From: Cyanobacteria bacterium REEB67
Lineage (GTDB): Bacteria > Cyanobacteriota > Vampirovibrionia > Obscuribacterales > Obscuribacteraceae
Assembly (NCBI GenBank): GCA_018971775.1
Contig: JAGXAB010000058.1
Location: 1 to 40,788 of the forward strand
Reading direction: 5' to 3'
Length of the DNA stretch: 40,788 bases
In this document: positions 1 through 8,476 of the stretch, piece after piece
Numbering within the stretch: position 1 is the stretch's first letter
Layout of the letters: every line of letters starts with the position of its first letter
Notes under the pieces: generated by a model
Seen by the model: only the letters and a program-made list of their open reading frames with translations
Told to the model about the DNA's origin: nothing
The model's database searches: none
Program-made: the position numbers and the translations under genes

Positions 1-21
1 CTTAGTGGAAAGGGCCGAGCC

Positions 22-1341
22 TTAAAGACCGGCCATCAAGGCTTCGATGCCGGCTACCGTCTTTACCGCATCGCGACTGAGGATTTCGCCGCCATGCTCG
101 CGCACAACGACGTCGTCTTCGATGCGCACGGCGATGCCTCGATACTGTTTGGGAATACGCTCATCGTCCTTGCCCAGGTAAAGACCCGGCTCGATGGTGA
201 GCACCATGCCCGGTACCAGTATTTCCGCATCGCCTACATCGTGGACGTCGAGGCCAAGCCAGTGGCCGAGCCCATGCGGGAAGAGCTCGTGAAGCGCGAT
301 TTTCTTCGCGCTCGTTTTGCCCAGGGGAAAGCCGAGAGTTTTCAGGCCTTGCTTCAAAACGTCACTGCAGGCCTTGTCCAGGTCGGCGAGGCTGGCTCCG
401 ACCTTGACTGCGTCGATAGCTGCGAGCTGGCCGGCCAGGACGAGCTCGTAGATCTCTCTTTGGGCAGTACTGAAGCGACCGTTGACCGGGAAGGTACGGG
501 TGATGTCGGAGGCGTAGCCTGAGACTTCACAACCGGCGTCGATCAAGACTAGATCGCCATCAGCAAGCGGCGTCCGTCCAGCTGGATGGTGCAGGCTGAG
601 TCCATTTACACCGGCTGCCACGATGGTGTCGTAGCTCGGGCAGGCATTGCCGTTAGCTGTGAAAACGTACTCGATTTCAGCTTTTAGATCGCTTTCGGCC
701 AGGCCGGGAGCGCAGGAGCGCATGGCCAGCTGATGAGCAAAAGCAGCAATCTGAGCCGAGCGAGACATGATCGCCAGTTCCGCCTCGCTTTTGACCAGGC
801 GCAAATCGTCGAGCAGGTTGCTGTTCAATTCGCGCCGGCCGAGCTTTTTCAACACGACAGCGACGCGAGCCTCGAGCTTGCTGTCGGCGCCGCGCGCGAA
901 GAAGACCTGCTCGATTCCGGTGGCGAGAAGCTTGCGCAAATTGCCACCAAGAGTGGTGATCGAATAGGCCCGGTCCGCGCCAAAATCATCTCTTGCTCCT
1001 TCGATGCCGACCCTTTTGCCGTGCCAGAGTTCACTGGCGCGATCCTGGCGACTGACGAAGAGAGTGAACTGCTGCCGGCGCGCCTTGCCCTGACCTTTCT
1101 TGGTCAGGACGATGACGCTATTTGCTTCGGGAAAACCACTCAGATAGAGAGCGTCCGAGCGTTGCCGGTAGGTGTAGGTGTTGTCGGAGCCGTTGCGCAG
1201 GACCTCGGCTGCCGACACGACGATTACCGCCGAATTATCCGGCAGTTTGTCAAAAAGTTTCGCCCGCCGGGCAGCATATTCCTGCGCTGTCACGGTCGGG
1301 ACGCCATCAATCCAGGCGATGGGGATGTTTTTTGCAGACAT
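22..1341 (-). CDS. pepP: Xaa-Pro aminopeptidase 1 (M24B, aminopeptidase P type)
   Basis: Removes the N-terminal residue from peptides with proline in second position; a cytosolic dinuclear metal (usually Mn) enzyme. The N-terminal creatinase-like domain contains YRQRSDALYLSGF. The C-terminal pita-bread fold carries the five metal ligands in order: Asp in LIDAGCE, Asp in ASDITRTFPV, His in HGLGHWLGLDVHDVG, Glu in LTIEPGLY and Glu in VRIEDDV. About 439 aa, the usual length. I chose the ATG at 1341 because AAGG lies 5 nt upstream; a GTG two codons earlier (1347) has no spaced ribosome site. It follows the nucleoside transporter by 39 nt, so the two are probably co-transcribed. A longer paralogue lies at 20978-22504. 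Family assignment is firm. Confidence 0.93.
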   Translation of the reverse strand: MSAKNIPIAWIDGVPTVTAQEYAARRAKLFDKLPDNSAVIVVSAAEVLRNGSDNTYTYRQRSDALYLSGFPEANSVIVLTKKGQGKARRQQFTLFVSRQDRASELWHGKRVGIEGARDDFGADRAYSITTLGGNLRKLLATGIEQVFFARGADSKLEARVAVVLKKLGRRELNSNLLDDLRLVKSEAELAIMSRSAQIAAFAHQLAMRSCAPGLAESDLKAEIEYVFTANGNACPSYDTIVAAGVNGLSLHHPAGRTPLADGDLVLIDAGCEVSGYASDITRTFPVNGRFSTAQREIYELVLAGQLAAIDAVKVGASLADLDKACSDVLKQGLKTLGFPLGKTSAKKIALHELFPHGLGHWLGLDVHDVGDAEILVPGMVLTIEPGLYLGKDDERIPKQYRGIAVRIEDDVVVREHGGEILSRDAVKTVAGIEALMAGL

Positions 1342-1354
1342 AGTCACCTTCAGT

Positions 1355-1368
1355 GGGACGTTTGTCCC
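1355..1368 (-). other. Short hairpin in the nupC-pepP junction
   Basis: GGGAC-GTTT-GTCCC, a 5-bp perfect stem with a tetraloop in the 39-nt gap between the two genes. There is no T-run on the minus strand, so it is not a classical terminator. It resembles the U-less hairpins between genes of the peptidase block. Confidence 0.35.
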
Positions 1369-1380
1369 GGTATTGTTGGG

Positions 1381-2625
1381 TCAACTCACCAGGCCGACGA
1401 CGGCGGCGCTGAGGTGAGTGGCCAGATTTGCCGCGATCAGAGCCTTGAAGGCCATGCGCGCGATTTCGCCGCGGCGTTCCGGTGCCATAGCGCCGAGTCC
1501 GCCGATGTTGATGCCGATCGAGCCGAGATTGGCGAAGCCGCAGAGTGCGACAGTGGCAATCATCTGGGTGTGCGGTGCGAGCGTGTAGGTGCCCGTACCC
1601 TGCATCACCTTGGCCAGTTCGCCGTAGCTGACATATTCGTTGAGCAGAAATTCGGTGGCCATCAATCTGCCGACATGCATGCATTCTGCCGGCGGGACGC
1701 CTATAAGCCAGGCCACCGGCCAGAAGGCATAACCGAAAATGTCCTGGATTTGCACGGCAGAGCCGCCGAAATGCAGCGTTGCAGCCAGAATGCCGTTGAC
1801 CAGGGCGATGAAGGCAATCGCTCCCATGACCATGACCATGACGTTGACGACGATTTCCCAGCCGGTGAGCGCACCCTTGGTGAGCGCATCGAAGGCATTA
1901 GCGCTTTTGTGCTCGTCGATGATTTCGACTTCACCGGCGAGGACGCGCTTGTTTGTCTCAGGCCAGATGATCTTGGCGATGGTCAGGCCGCCGCAGGCGG
2001 ACATGATCGATGCGGCCATCAGCCATGGCGTGGGCATACCCAGGGCCGTATAAGCAACCAGCGCCGATCCTGAGATGGTCGCCATTGCTGCCGCCATCGA
2101 GGTAAAGAGTTCGGACGGGGAAAGCGCTTTGACGTAAGGGCGGATCAATACCTGGCATTCGACCTGGCCGACGAAAACCGCCGCCGCCGTCGAGAATGCT
2201 TCCGGGGCGCTCACTCCCAGAGCTCTCATCAGGACGTAGGCCATTTTCTTGATGATGAACTGCAGCCAGCCAAAATAGTAAAAGAGGCTGCTCAGCATCG
2301 AGATGAAAATAATGCTCGAGCCGACGCGCACAGCGAAAATGAATTTGCCGTGCGCCAGCTCATCGCCGACGACGAAGGCGGCACCTTCGACGGCGTAGTC
2401 GAGCAGCTTGTTGATCCCTTGACCAAGCCAGTTGAAAAAGTCGCGGGTGAGCGGCACTTTCAAAACAAGCAGACATACTGCGACGGTCATGGCCAGACCG
2501 ATGAAGGCCGAGCGCCAGTTGATCGCCTTGCGGTCGTTGGAAAGCAGATAGGAGGCAAAGAAGATGGCGACGATGCCGAGGAGAGCCTGGCCGGTCGCCA
2601 TGAAGGGTGCGAGATGGTTTTCCAT
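1381..2625 (-). CDS. nupC: Concentrative nucleoside transporter (CNT/NupC family)
   Basis: Inner-membrane symporter that imports nucleosides with H+ or Na+. The 414-aa protein is hydrophobic, with the family layout of an N-terminal membrane domain, a central gate region and a C-terminal transport core. Recognisable motifs are FVGQVECQVLIRPYV (the family usually has Glu-Ala-Pro where this has Glu-Cys-Gln), IGVPPAECMHVGRLMATEF with LLNEYVSYGEL, and GFANLGSIGINIGGLG. The ATG at 2625 is preceded by GGAG with a 7-nt spacer. It is the first gene of a minus-strand pair with pepP. The 436-bp gap upstream separates it from a divergent TPR gene. Substrate preference and coupling ion cannot be read from the sequence. 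Confidence 0.92.
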   Translation of the reverse strand: MENHLAPFMATGQALLGIVAIFFASYLLSNDRKAINWRSAFIGLAMTVAVCLLVLKVPLTRDFFNWLGQGINKLLDYAVEGAAFVVGDELAHGKFIFAVRVGSSIIFISMLSSLFYYFGWLQFIIKKMAYVLMRALGVSAPEAFSTAAAVFVGQVECQVLIRPYVKALSPSELFTSMAAAMATISGSALVAYTALGMPTPWLMAASIMSACGGLTIAKIIWPETNKRVLAGEVEIIDEHKSANAFDALTKGALTGWEIVVNVMVMVMGAIAFIALVNGILAATLHFGGSAVQIQDIFGYAFWPVAWLIGVPPAECMHVGRLMATEFLLNEYVSYGELAKVMQGTGTYTLAPHTQMIATVALCGFANLGSIGINIGGLGAMAPERRGEIARMAFKALIAANLATHLSAAVVGLVS

Positions 2626-3061
2626 CTTTTATCTCCGCTGTCAGATGTTAAAGCAGGTCAAAATGACGTGCTCGAGAAAGTCAGGCCTCGCTTGCAACCG
2701 CAAGAGGTCTGATTGGTAGCTGGTTTAGAGCGGTGTTACGGGGTGTTCTGAGGCAAATTATTTAGAGAAAAGTAGCTGGGTTTAATGGTGGATGTGACGA
2801 TCCCACCATGCTTGATTTAGCTACTCTCAAGCAATACTGCCTTGACATCATGAGTATAAATTAGGACAGGAGACACGTTTTTGAATTCAAAAACTTTGCG
2901 CCACTGCGCTAATTCGGAGTTTGGCGCTGACTTCCGGACAGCTAAGTCTGAAATATCTTTGCCAAGTTGACAAACTTTGTCTTGGATAGTCTACAGGTGT
3001 GCTAATTTTTTATATAGTTGCGCGTGGTTCTCAGGTGCGATTATTTTAGTAGGTCGTCGCG
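2626..3061. other. Intergenic region between divergent nupC and TPR genes
   Basis: 436 bp with no convincing reading frame on either strand. It must hold the promoters of both divergent units. The only plausible sigma-70 element I see is described at 2967-2995. Confidence 0.6.
2967..2995 (+). promoter_or_regulatory. Candidate sigma-70 promoter for the TPR gene
   Basis: A perfect -35 hexamer TTGACA (2967-2972) is followed after 17 nt by TCTACA (2990-2995), a weak -10 matching three of six positions. It lies 66 nt upstream of the ATG at 3062. The -35 and spacing are good; the -10 is poor. Confidence 0.35.
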
Positions 3062-4384
3062 ATGATTGATAAGTGGCAGGAAACTAGAAATGCTGCTGAG
3101 AAAGCACAGAGCGAAGGCAAGTACGGTTTTGCTGAAAGTCTGTGGTATACGGCTTTAGAAGAAACCGTCGAATTTGAGGCCACGGATCGTCGGCGCGCCA
3201 CCTCGCTTGAGCGGCTTTGTGAATGTCTCTGGTACCAGCAAAAGTTTACTGACGCCGTACCTCTGGCTGAGGAGCTCGTGTCAATCTATGGGAAAGTCTT
3301 TGGAGCGACTCACATCGATACAGCCTGTATGCAAGCCAATCTTGGCCTTCTCTATGTCGTGCTCAATAAAGTGGTCGAGGCCGAGCCGATATTGCGCGAT
3401 GCTCTGACAATCAAATTCAAGGTCCTTGGTGCGTCGCATCCCGATGTTTTGCGCCTGGATGCCACCTACAAAGACGTTGTCGCCAAGTTGAAAAGTCAGG
3501 GTATGGCCCCGGCCAGCATCGTCACCGCCAGGCAGTGGACCAAAACAGGACGCTTTGAGGCCTTGAAAGTGGAAAGTGCCGCGTCGGCAAAAGTGCCCGC
3601 GAAAGCGGCCAAAATCAGTCGGGAGGACGCTATCAAAAATTGGCAGCCACTCTTTGATAGCGCTAAAATCGCTTTCAATAAGGGCGACTGGTCCGATGCT
3701 GAAGCCAAGCTGGTCAAAGCTGCCGACTATGCTGATAATTTCGGCGAGAAGGACAGTCGGCTCTGCATCACCCTCGAATTGCTCGCCGACGCCCTGCTCA
3801 AGCAGGATAAACATCAGCGCGCTGTGCCGTATTTCGAGCGTGTGCATGCTATTAAAATCGACCAGCTCGGTAGGCACAGCACGACAGTTGCCGAGTCGGC
3901 CAATAATCTGGCGCGTTGTCACTATTACTACGGCAATTTCGAAGCGGCGGAAAAAGCAGCGATCGAATGCACGAAAATCTACGAAGAAATGATGGGTCCA
4001 GATGACCTTACGGTGGCCACCTGTCTGGGCAATATCGGTATGCTCTACCGTTTGATCAAGCGACCGGGCGATGCCGAAAACGCCTATAAGCGTTGTTTGA
4101 CGATCCGCACTAAAAAGCAGGGCGCCGATCATCCCGACACTATCAAGCTCTTGCAAAACTACGCCAGTCTTTTGCGCGATATGCATCGCGAAGACGAAGC
4201 CGAGCATCTGCAGGCCTGTGCCACTGGCTTCGTCACAGGAAGCTGGCGCGTCGTCGAAGTGAGTACGGAAGAACAGCTGACAATAGCCGAAGTGCCAGAG
4301 GGCAGTTGCGAATTTTGCGGCGCATTTTTAGCGGGCGCTTACAAGTGCAAAACCTGTGGCACCGAATCGCCCGTGAAGCGTTAG
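3062..4384 (+). CDS. Kinesin-light-chain-type TPR protein with C-terminal zinc ribbon
   Basis: 440 aa. Two blocks of long (about 42-residue) TPR units, residues about 20-145 and 195-385, have the kinesin-light-chain signature in which ...LGxxHPDT... or GADHPDTIKLL joins successive helix pairs (GATHIDTACMQANLG, GASHPDVLRL, GPDDLTVATCLGNIG). The C-terminus is a four-cysteine zinc-ribbon-like motif, CEFCGAF then KCKTCG. No signal peptide is seen, so it is probably a cytosolic scaffold. The start is the ATG at 3062, with only a weak AGG upstream. It is the first plus-strand gene after a divergent promoter region; the next gene is 332 nt downstream. TPR assignment is firm, but partner and role are unknown. 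Confidence 0.85.
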   Translation: MIDKWQETRNAAEKAQSEGKYGFAESLWYTALEETVEFEATDRRRATSLERLCECLWYQQKFTDAVPLAEELVSIYGKVFGATHIDTACMQANLGLLYVVLNKVVEAEPILRDALTIKFKVLGASHPDVLRLDATYKDVVAKLKSQGMAPASIVTARQWTKTGRFEALKVESAASAKVPAKAAKISREDAIKNWQPLFDSAKIAFNKGDWSDAEAKLVKAADYADNFGEKDSRLCITLELLADALLKQDKHQRAVPYFERVHAIKIDQLGRHSTTVAESANNLARCHYYYGNFEAAEKAAIECTKIYEEMMGPDDLTVATCLGNIGMLYRLIKRPGDAENAYKRCLTIRTKKQGADHPDTIKLLQNYASLLRDMHREDEAEHLQACATGFVTGSWRVVEVSTEEQLTIAEVPEGSCEFCGAFLAGAYKCKTCGTESPVKR

Positions 4385-4716
4385 AAAAAATCGCTATGTC
4401 CGCCTTGTCTGCGGTTGCGCTAGCATTAGAGCTTTTAAAGAGAGCTTTGATCACTAGTAAGATTCCCATGCTCCAGGCGCTTTTATTAACCACCAGTTAT
4501 CTATCTCAAGATAAAAGAGTCAAAGCAATTTTGAACCTGGTCGATGAATTAGTAGTTTTCAGGTAACACACACCTCCTATTTCTCTAAATCTAAAAAACA
4601 GCGCCCAGAATCATCACTCTTCCAACTTGCAGCTTCTATCCGGCATTTACTGTGCTCGGATTTTTGCCGTTCTTGATTGGACCGCGATATTTTTGCGCAG
4701 TAGAAAGAGCAATCTC
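4385..4716. other. Intergenic gap between TPR gene and S41 protease
   Basis: 332 bp. Short frames run through it, but none has a ribosome site or a recognisable product. No clear terminator or promoter was found. Confidence 0.5.
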
Positions 4717-6165
4717 ATGACACATGGATCTGCTAAACGCCTTCGGGCTCTCGCGGCTGCTTTTGCAGTGGCCTCAATGTTTCTTTCTTCTTCCACCGTG
4801 ATGGCGCAAGCGGCACCCCATCCTGCACGTCATGTTCCTTCCTCTTCCTCTTCCTCTTCCCCTTCTTCTTCCCCTTCCTCTTCCCCTTCCCCTTCCCCTG
4901 GCCGACTGGCTGAAATTTATGCCGACGTCTGGTTCAAACTTGGTGAGACTTACATCGATCCAAGCCGCCTCACCAACTGGGGTGAATGGCAGCACAAGTA
5001 CGACGGCAAGCTCAAGACCGAACAGGATCTCGACGCCGCTCTCGACGCCATGGCCAACAGCCTGCACGACACCTGGACCGGCTACGAATCTTCTCACCAG
5101 AGGCTTTTGGAAGTCTTCGCCGCTGTGCGTGGTCTCGTCGATCTGGGTATGGTGCTGAAAGAAAACGAGCAGGGCGACCTCATCGTCAAAATCGCCCCCT
5201 TCGGCAGTCTTGCCCGAGACAATGGCCTGCAGGCCGGTGACCAGGTCATTTCGATCAACGGTAAAGCGCTGGCCGGTCTTTCTCCGACCGCTCTGGAAGA
5301 AGCCCTGCGCGTGCCGGTTACATCGACAGTCGTCGTGGTCTATCACACCGGCGCTTCGACAAAAGTTGATACCGCCAGTGGTGTGGTGGCTCCCGCGCCG
5401 CTCGCCGATGCCATTCGCAGCGTTACTTTCAAGGCCGTCCCTTCGACCGCTCCTCTGGCCGAGGCACATATGCTCGATAACGGCATCATGTATGCCAGGC
5501 TTTCGAGCTTCCGTGACGGCCCGGCGGACATTGGCGTTTTGAATAACAGTGTGACGGCGCTGCTGGCAAGCTGCCAGTGCAATCCGCGTGGCATGATCCT
5601 TGACCTGCGCGGCAATCCGGGCGGCAGCTTCGAGCTAGTCTTGAAGGAAGCGGCCTTCTTCCTGCCGGGTAAGACAATCGTCACTTCCACCACCCGCGAA
5701 GGCAATCTCGTCACTTCGTCCAGCTATCGCGCTGAAATGCTGACCAGCTTCGAATCAGCAGGACTCTCAGAGCCGCAGCGCAAGATGATCGATGTTTTCA
5801 CCAATAGCCCGATGGTCGTGCTCGTGGATGGTTCCACCGCGTCTGCCGCCGAGTTGTTCACCGGTGCTCTCAAAGATAATCATCGCGCTCTGGTAGTCGG
5901 TGTTCGCACCTTCGGCAAGGGCGTCGGTTTCGATGAAATCGAAGTGCCGCTAGGTGGCCAGCTGACCGTGACCAAGTTGCATTACATGACGCCGTCGGGA
6001 TTTGATGTCTCCGCCGGTGGTATCGAGCCCGACGTCGATGTCGAGCAGCCGCGCCGTGATGTCACCGCCGCTCAAGCATCGAGCGTGACTGCGCCGGATC
6101 GGGACTTGCAGCTCACGGTCGGTCTGGCCGAGCTGGAAAAACGGATCAGCGCCGCCCGTCGCTGA
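4717..6165 (+). CDS. Exported S41 (C-terminal processing, PDZ) serine protease
   Basis: Carboxyl-terminal-processing-type protease acting outside the cytoplasmic membrane. I chose the ATG at 4717 because it gives a typical Sec signal (positive MTHGSAKRLR, hydrophobic core, cleavage near VMAQA) and has a purine-rich site upstream; an ATG at 4627 would bury the signal. After the signal comes a Ser/Pro-only linker (about residues 41-61), then a PDZ domain (LARDNGLQAGDQVISINGKAL) and the S41 core. The Ser-Lys dyad is visible: Ser in STASAAELF and Lys 25 residues later in TFGKGVG (S376/K401 from this start), the spacing of CtpA/CtpB. It is followed after 53 nt by the Bfd-like gene. A second S41 gene lies at 25453-26892. 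Confidence 0.9.
   Translation: MTHGSAKRLRALAAAFAVASMFLSSSTVMAQAAPHPARHVPSSSSSSSPSSSPSSSPSPSPGRLAEIYADVWFKLGETYIDPSRLTNWGEWQHKYDGKLKTEQDLDAALDAMANSLHDTWTGYESSHQRLLEVFAAVRGLVDLGMVLKENEQGDLIVKIAPFGSLARDNGLQAGDQVISINGKALAGLSPTALEEALRVPVTSTVVVVYHTGASTKVDTASGVVAPAPLADAIRSVTFKAVPSTAPLAEAHMLDNGIMYARLSSFRDGPADIGVLNNSVTALLASCQCNPRGMILDLRGNPGGSFELVLKEAAFFLPGKTIVTSTTREGNLVTSSSYRAEMLTSFESAGLSEPQRKMIDVFTNSPMVVLVDGSTASAAELFTGALKDNHRALVVGVRTFGKGVGFDEIEVPLGGQLTVTKLHYMTPSGFDVSAGGIEPDVDVEQPRRDVTAAQASSVTAPDRDLQLTVGLAELEKRISAARR
4835..4899 (+). repeat. 65-nt pure polypyrimidine hexamer repeat inside the S41 gene
   Basis: An uninterrupted C/T tract built from CTTCCT/CTTCCC/CTTCTT units. It encodes only Ser and Pro on the plus strand. 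Such mirror-repeat purine/pyrimidine tracts can form triplex DNA and vary in length by slippage; unit changes of six would keep the frame. Confidence 0.85.
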
Positions 6166-6187
6166 TTTTTCTATCGCCTTCTTTCTC

Positions 6188-6213
6188 CTGCAATGGAGAA
6201 CTGCAATGGAGAA
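6188..6213 (+). repeat. Tandem 13-bp repeat duplicating a ribosome binding site
   Basis: CTGCAATGGAGAA occurs twice in direct succession just before the Bfd-like start. Each copy contains GGAG; the second is 7 nt from the ATG at 6219 and the first is 20 nt from it. Each copy also has an ATG (AATGGAG). Confidence 0.75.
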
Positions 6214-6218
6214 CTGCT

Positions 6219-6404
6219 ATGTACATTTGCATCTGCGGTGCCGTCAACGAACGCCGCAGCAGAGAGGCTATCGCCGGCGGCACCGATCGCTGGAAAGCGC
6301 TCTGCCATGAGCTGAATCTTGCCCAGCAATGCGGCGTCTGTGCTAAGGGCGCCAAGGAATTTTTCGACAGGGAGCTGGCAGCGAAAGTCTCTGAGCCACA
6401 GTAA
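6219..6404 (+). CDS. Bfd-like (2Fe-2S)-binding protein
   Basis: 61 aa, the size of bacterioferritin-associated ferredoxins. The four-cysteine pattern CIC near the N-terminus and CGVC about 32 residues later matches the BFD-like [2Fe-2S] domain (C-x-C ... C-x2-C). In Bfd this cluster passes electrons for iron release from bacterioferritin; related domains also occur in nitrite reductase and NifU-type proteins. No bacterioferritin gene is in the window, so the partner is unknown. The start has a good GGAG 7 nt upstream. It is 53 nt after the S41 protease and followed immediately by a strong terminator, so the two are likely one transcript. Confidence 0.85.
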   Translation: MYICICGAVNERRSREAIAGGTDRWKALCHELNLAQQCGVCAKGAKEFFDRELAAKVSEPQ

Positions 6405-6414
6405 GGTTAGCTAC

Positions 6415-6477
6415 AAATCGGTCGGCGATATGATTCTGAATGCTCAGAATCAGCTCGTCGACCGATTTCTATTTTTG
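6415..6477 (+). terminator. Two-tier Rho-independent terminator after the Bfd-like gene
   Basis: Outer stem AAATCGGTCG / CGACCGATTT (10 bp, perfect), a symmetric 7x7 internal loop, then inner stem GATTCTGA / TCAGAATC (8 bp, perfect) with an ATGC loop. It is followed by CTATTTTTG. It begins about 10 nt after the stop codon. Confidence 0.85.
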
Positions 6478-6867
6478 CCTTCTTCTATGTGGGCGTTTTT
6501 GTCAAGAGATCCCTCTGAATTTCCCGATTTTCTGGGATTTTTTGCACTTTAAGTGCTTTAAGCCGATACCACCGCTTGCTTAGACGTTGCCTGCGTGGGC
6601 TCAGTACTTAAGGTCTCTTGGCCAATCCACAAGCCATTCGTGGCCTCTATAAGCCTCGATTGAAACTGTCAGCTTGGGATATGGTTCGAAGAATCATTCG
6701 AGGCGCCCAGGCTCGTTTGGAATTGGCCTTTGCCAGACTGTTCTATTAAGACATATAGTTGAATGGATGCCGGAAATAGATTCCGGGAGGGGCGCGCTGG
6801 ATTGCTCCAGGGTGAACCTCCCAGAATCTTTCCGGGCTGGCAAATATGCTCGAGCCCTGGCCTGTTC
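6478..6867. other. Convergent intergenic region with hairpins downstream of patatin 1
   Basis: About 390 bp without a supported gene. On the patatin-1 side it holds CCGGAA-ATAGA-TTCCGG (6770-6786) and a nested hairpin GGGAGG ... CTGGA-ttgc-TCCAG ... CCTCCC (6785-6822), sharing bases and so mutually exclusive. Neither is followed by a T-run on the minus strand. Confidence 0.5.
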
Positions 6868-7932
6868 TTAGCGCTGCGGCTCGTCTTTGCTGCCGTGCGC
6901 CTCGAGCCTTGCCTGGCGAAGTTGAAGCAACTGGCGACAGAGCAGATCGAATTCTGCCGCCTTGGTCTCGAAGACTGTCCTGTCCGCCAGATCCTGCAGT
7001 GATTTGAGATTGGCTCGATTTTTGTTGTCGAGCTGATACTGCGAGGCATTGAAGTCTGCATTGAAGTCGAAGTAGCGACAAAAACCGGCGGCACTGTTGC
7101 CGAATTGCTGCGGTATTTGTTTGTTGAGAATTTTGTCGAGCTGGTAATCGGTGACCTGTTGCTGGCCATCGGCGTAAAAATCGAGCACCGGGCCGGTCAT
7201 CAAAATTTTTGGTTTGTGCCGCAATTGCTTGTAGCTGTAACCGCTCTGATATCGTCCGGTACCCAGTGTGACGACGAGGAAGTCATCGCCGGGCGTGGAG
7301 ATGTTGATTGCCTCGGCAAGGGCATCGGTGCCTGGAGCGTTGGCCGCGAAACCGCCATCGACCAGGCAGCCGAATTTGCCGAAGGTGGTCGGGTTGAAGT
7401 AGGTGGAGGCGGCGGCACTGGCTCGTAAAACATTACGCAACATCTCGCCGGCATCTTTGCTGTCCCATGATTTGAAAAACCACGGTCCGAGGGTACCGGG
7501 AATGAGCTTGCCTGTTTGATCATGCTGTCCGTATGTATCATAGGCAGGTATCATCACCCGGCCGATCAGATCACCAAAAGCGGTATCGCCTGCCAGCTCC
7601 TGTAAAACGCCTTCAATGCCGCTGTCCGGATAGAGAGCGCCGAGGCCGAAATATTGACCGACCCGACGAAAACTATTGGTGGCGAAAATGCGCTGACAGA
7701 GGTCGGCCCAGTTGTCGTCCATAAAAGCTTCATCGTAGAGCGGATTGCCGTCTGCGGCAGCGATCGATGTAGCACCGACATTGAGCGCGCCGGCGGAAGT
7801 GCCGCTGCGCAGAGTAAACATTTTGGCCAGGGGCAGTCCGCAGCGCTCGGCTATCCTTCTGGCCACTCTGGCTGTGAACTGACCGCGGGTACCGCCGCCG
7901 GCATCCGCCAGGATGACGTGTGTAGTAGACAT
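6868..7932 (-). CDS. Patatin-like phospholipase 1
   Basis: 354-aa lipid acyl hydrolase of the patatin family. The oxyanion-loop Gly run is DAGGGTRG (residues 10-17), the nucleophile elbow is GTSAG (Ser46), and the catalytic Asp lies in VDGGFAANAP (Asp192, DGG form). No signal peptide is present, so it may be cytosolic or membrane-peripheral. The ATG at 7932 has an excellent AAGGAG 6-7 nt upstream. The second half (YSYKQLRHKPKILMTGPVL onward) continues the patatin fold, with a charged helical C-terminus. It is unlike patatin 2 (8477-9409), so this is not a recent duplication. Substrate is unknown. Confidence 0.88.
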   Translation of the reverse strand: MSTTHVILADAGGGTRGQFTARVARRIAERCGLPLAKMFTLRSGTSAGALNVGATSIAAADGNPLYDEAFMDDNWADLCQRIFATNSFRRVGQYFGLGALYPDSGIEGVLQELAGDTAFGDLIGRVMIPAYDTYGQHDQTGKLIPGTLGPWFFKSWDSKDAGEMLRNVLRASAAASTYFNPTTFGKFGCLVDGGFAANAPGTDALAEAINISTPGDDFLVVTLGTGRYQSGYSYKQLRHKPKILMTGPVLDFYADGQQQVTDYQLDKILNKQIPQQFGNSAAGFCRYFDFNADFNASQYQLDNKNRANLKSLQDLADRTVFETKAAEFDLLCRQLLQLRQARLEAHGSKDEPQR

Positions 7933-8476
7933 AAAATCTCTCCTTGATGAAGCAGCGCAAGCCGCTTCCTACAAATTGAAACGAGAAGTAAAAGCCCCCA
8001 AAAACTCTCCAGCCGCACCGCGAAATCGGTGTGTGTCTGATTCGTAAGTGACGTCTGGGTTTATTTTCGGAAAAAGTCTGTGTAATTAAAGCTCGGGGGA
8101 TATCTCCACCGTACGGATCCTCACTGATTTAAGGCAAATGTTTCGGCAGGCGGGCTTATCAGGTCGTTTTTTTGCCAGAGCCGGTCCCTGCCCTGTATCG
8201 CTTTTCAACGGTGCTGCCGGGCGCTATAAAGCTTGTCTAAGGGTTCGTACGCTATACGTGACGCAGCTCGCGCTGTAGATCCTGGAAGGTTGTATTAAAT
8301 ACAGTAGTAGCAACTTCCCTAAAAATATTGAAAATGGTCACGGCAAGTGAAAAAATGAGAAATCGAACCAGGCATGGGATTAACCATGTCGGTTCAATTT
8401 CTCATCACTATTCGAAAGTTTGTGGCAGCAAAGATTGTGGTGCTCGGTTTGATCACTCTCCGCATCGACAAAAACC
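7933..8476. other. Intergenic region between the two patatin genes
   Basis: 544 bp with no supported gene. It contains the terminator of patatin 2 at 8350-8404 and presumably the promoter of patatin 1. No clear -35/-10 pair was found. Confidence 0.55.
8350..8404 (-). terminator. Rho-independent terminator of patatin 2
   Basis: On the minus strand a 14-bp stem (TGAGAAATTGAACC with GGTTCGATTTCTCA, one G-U pair) continues after one bulged base into a 7-bp stem around ATGG/CCAT with a 6-nt loop. Six T follow directly. It lies about 70 nt past the patatin-2 stop. Confidence 0.85.

Noticed and set aside
733..2073. 446-codon plus-strand frame across the pepP/nupC junction
   Set aside because: It spans two well-supported minus-strand genes and has no recognisable domain.
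4396..4566. Short leucine-rich frame after the TPR gene
   Set aside because: Lacks a ribosome site and similarity; looks like chance.
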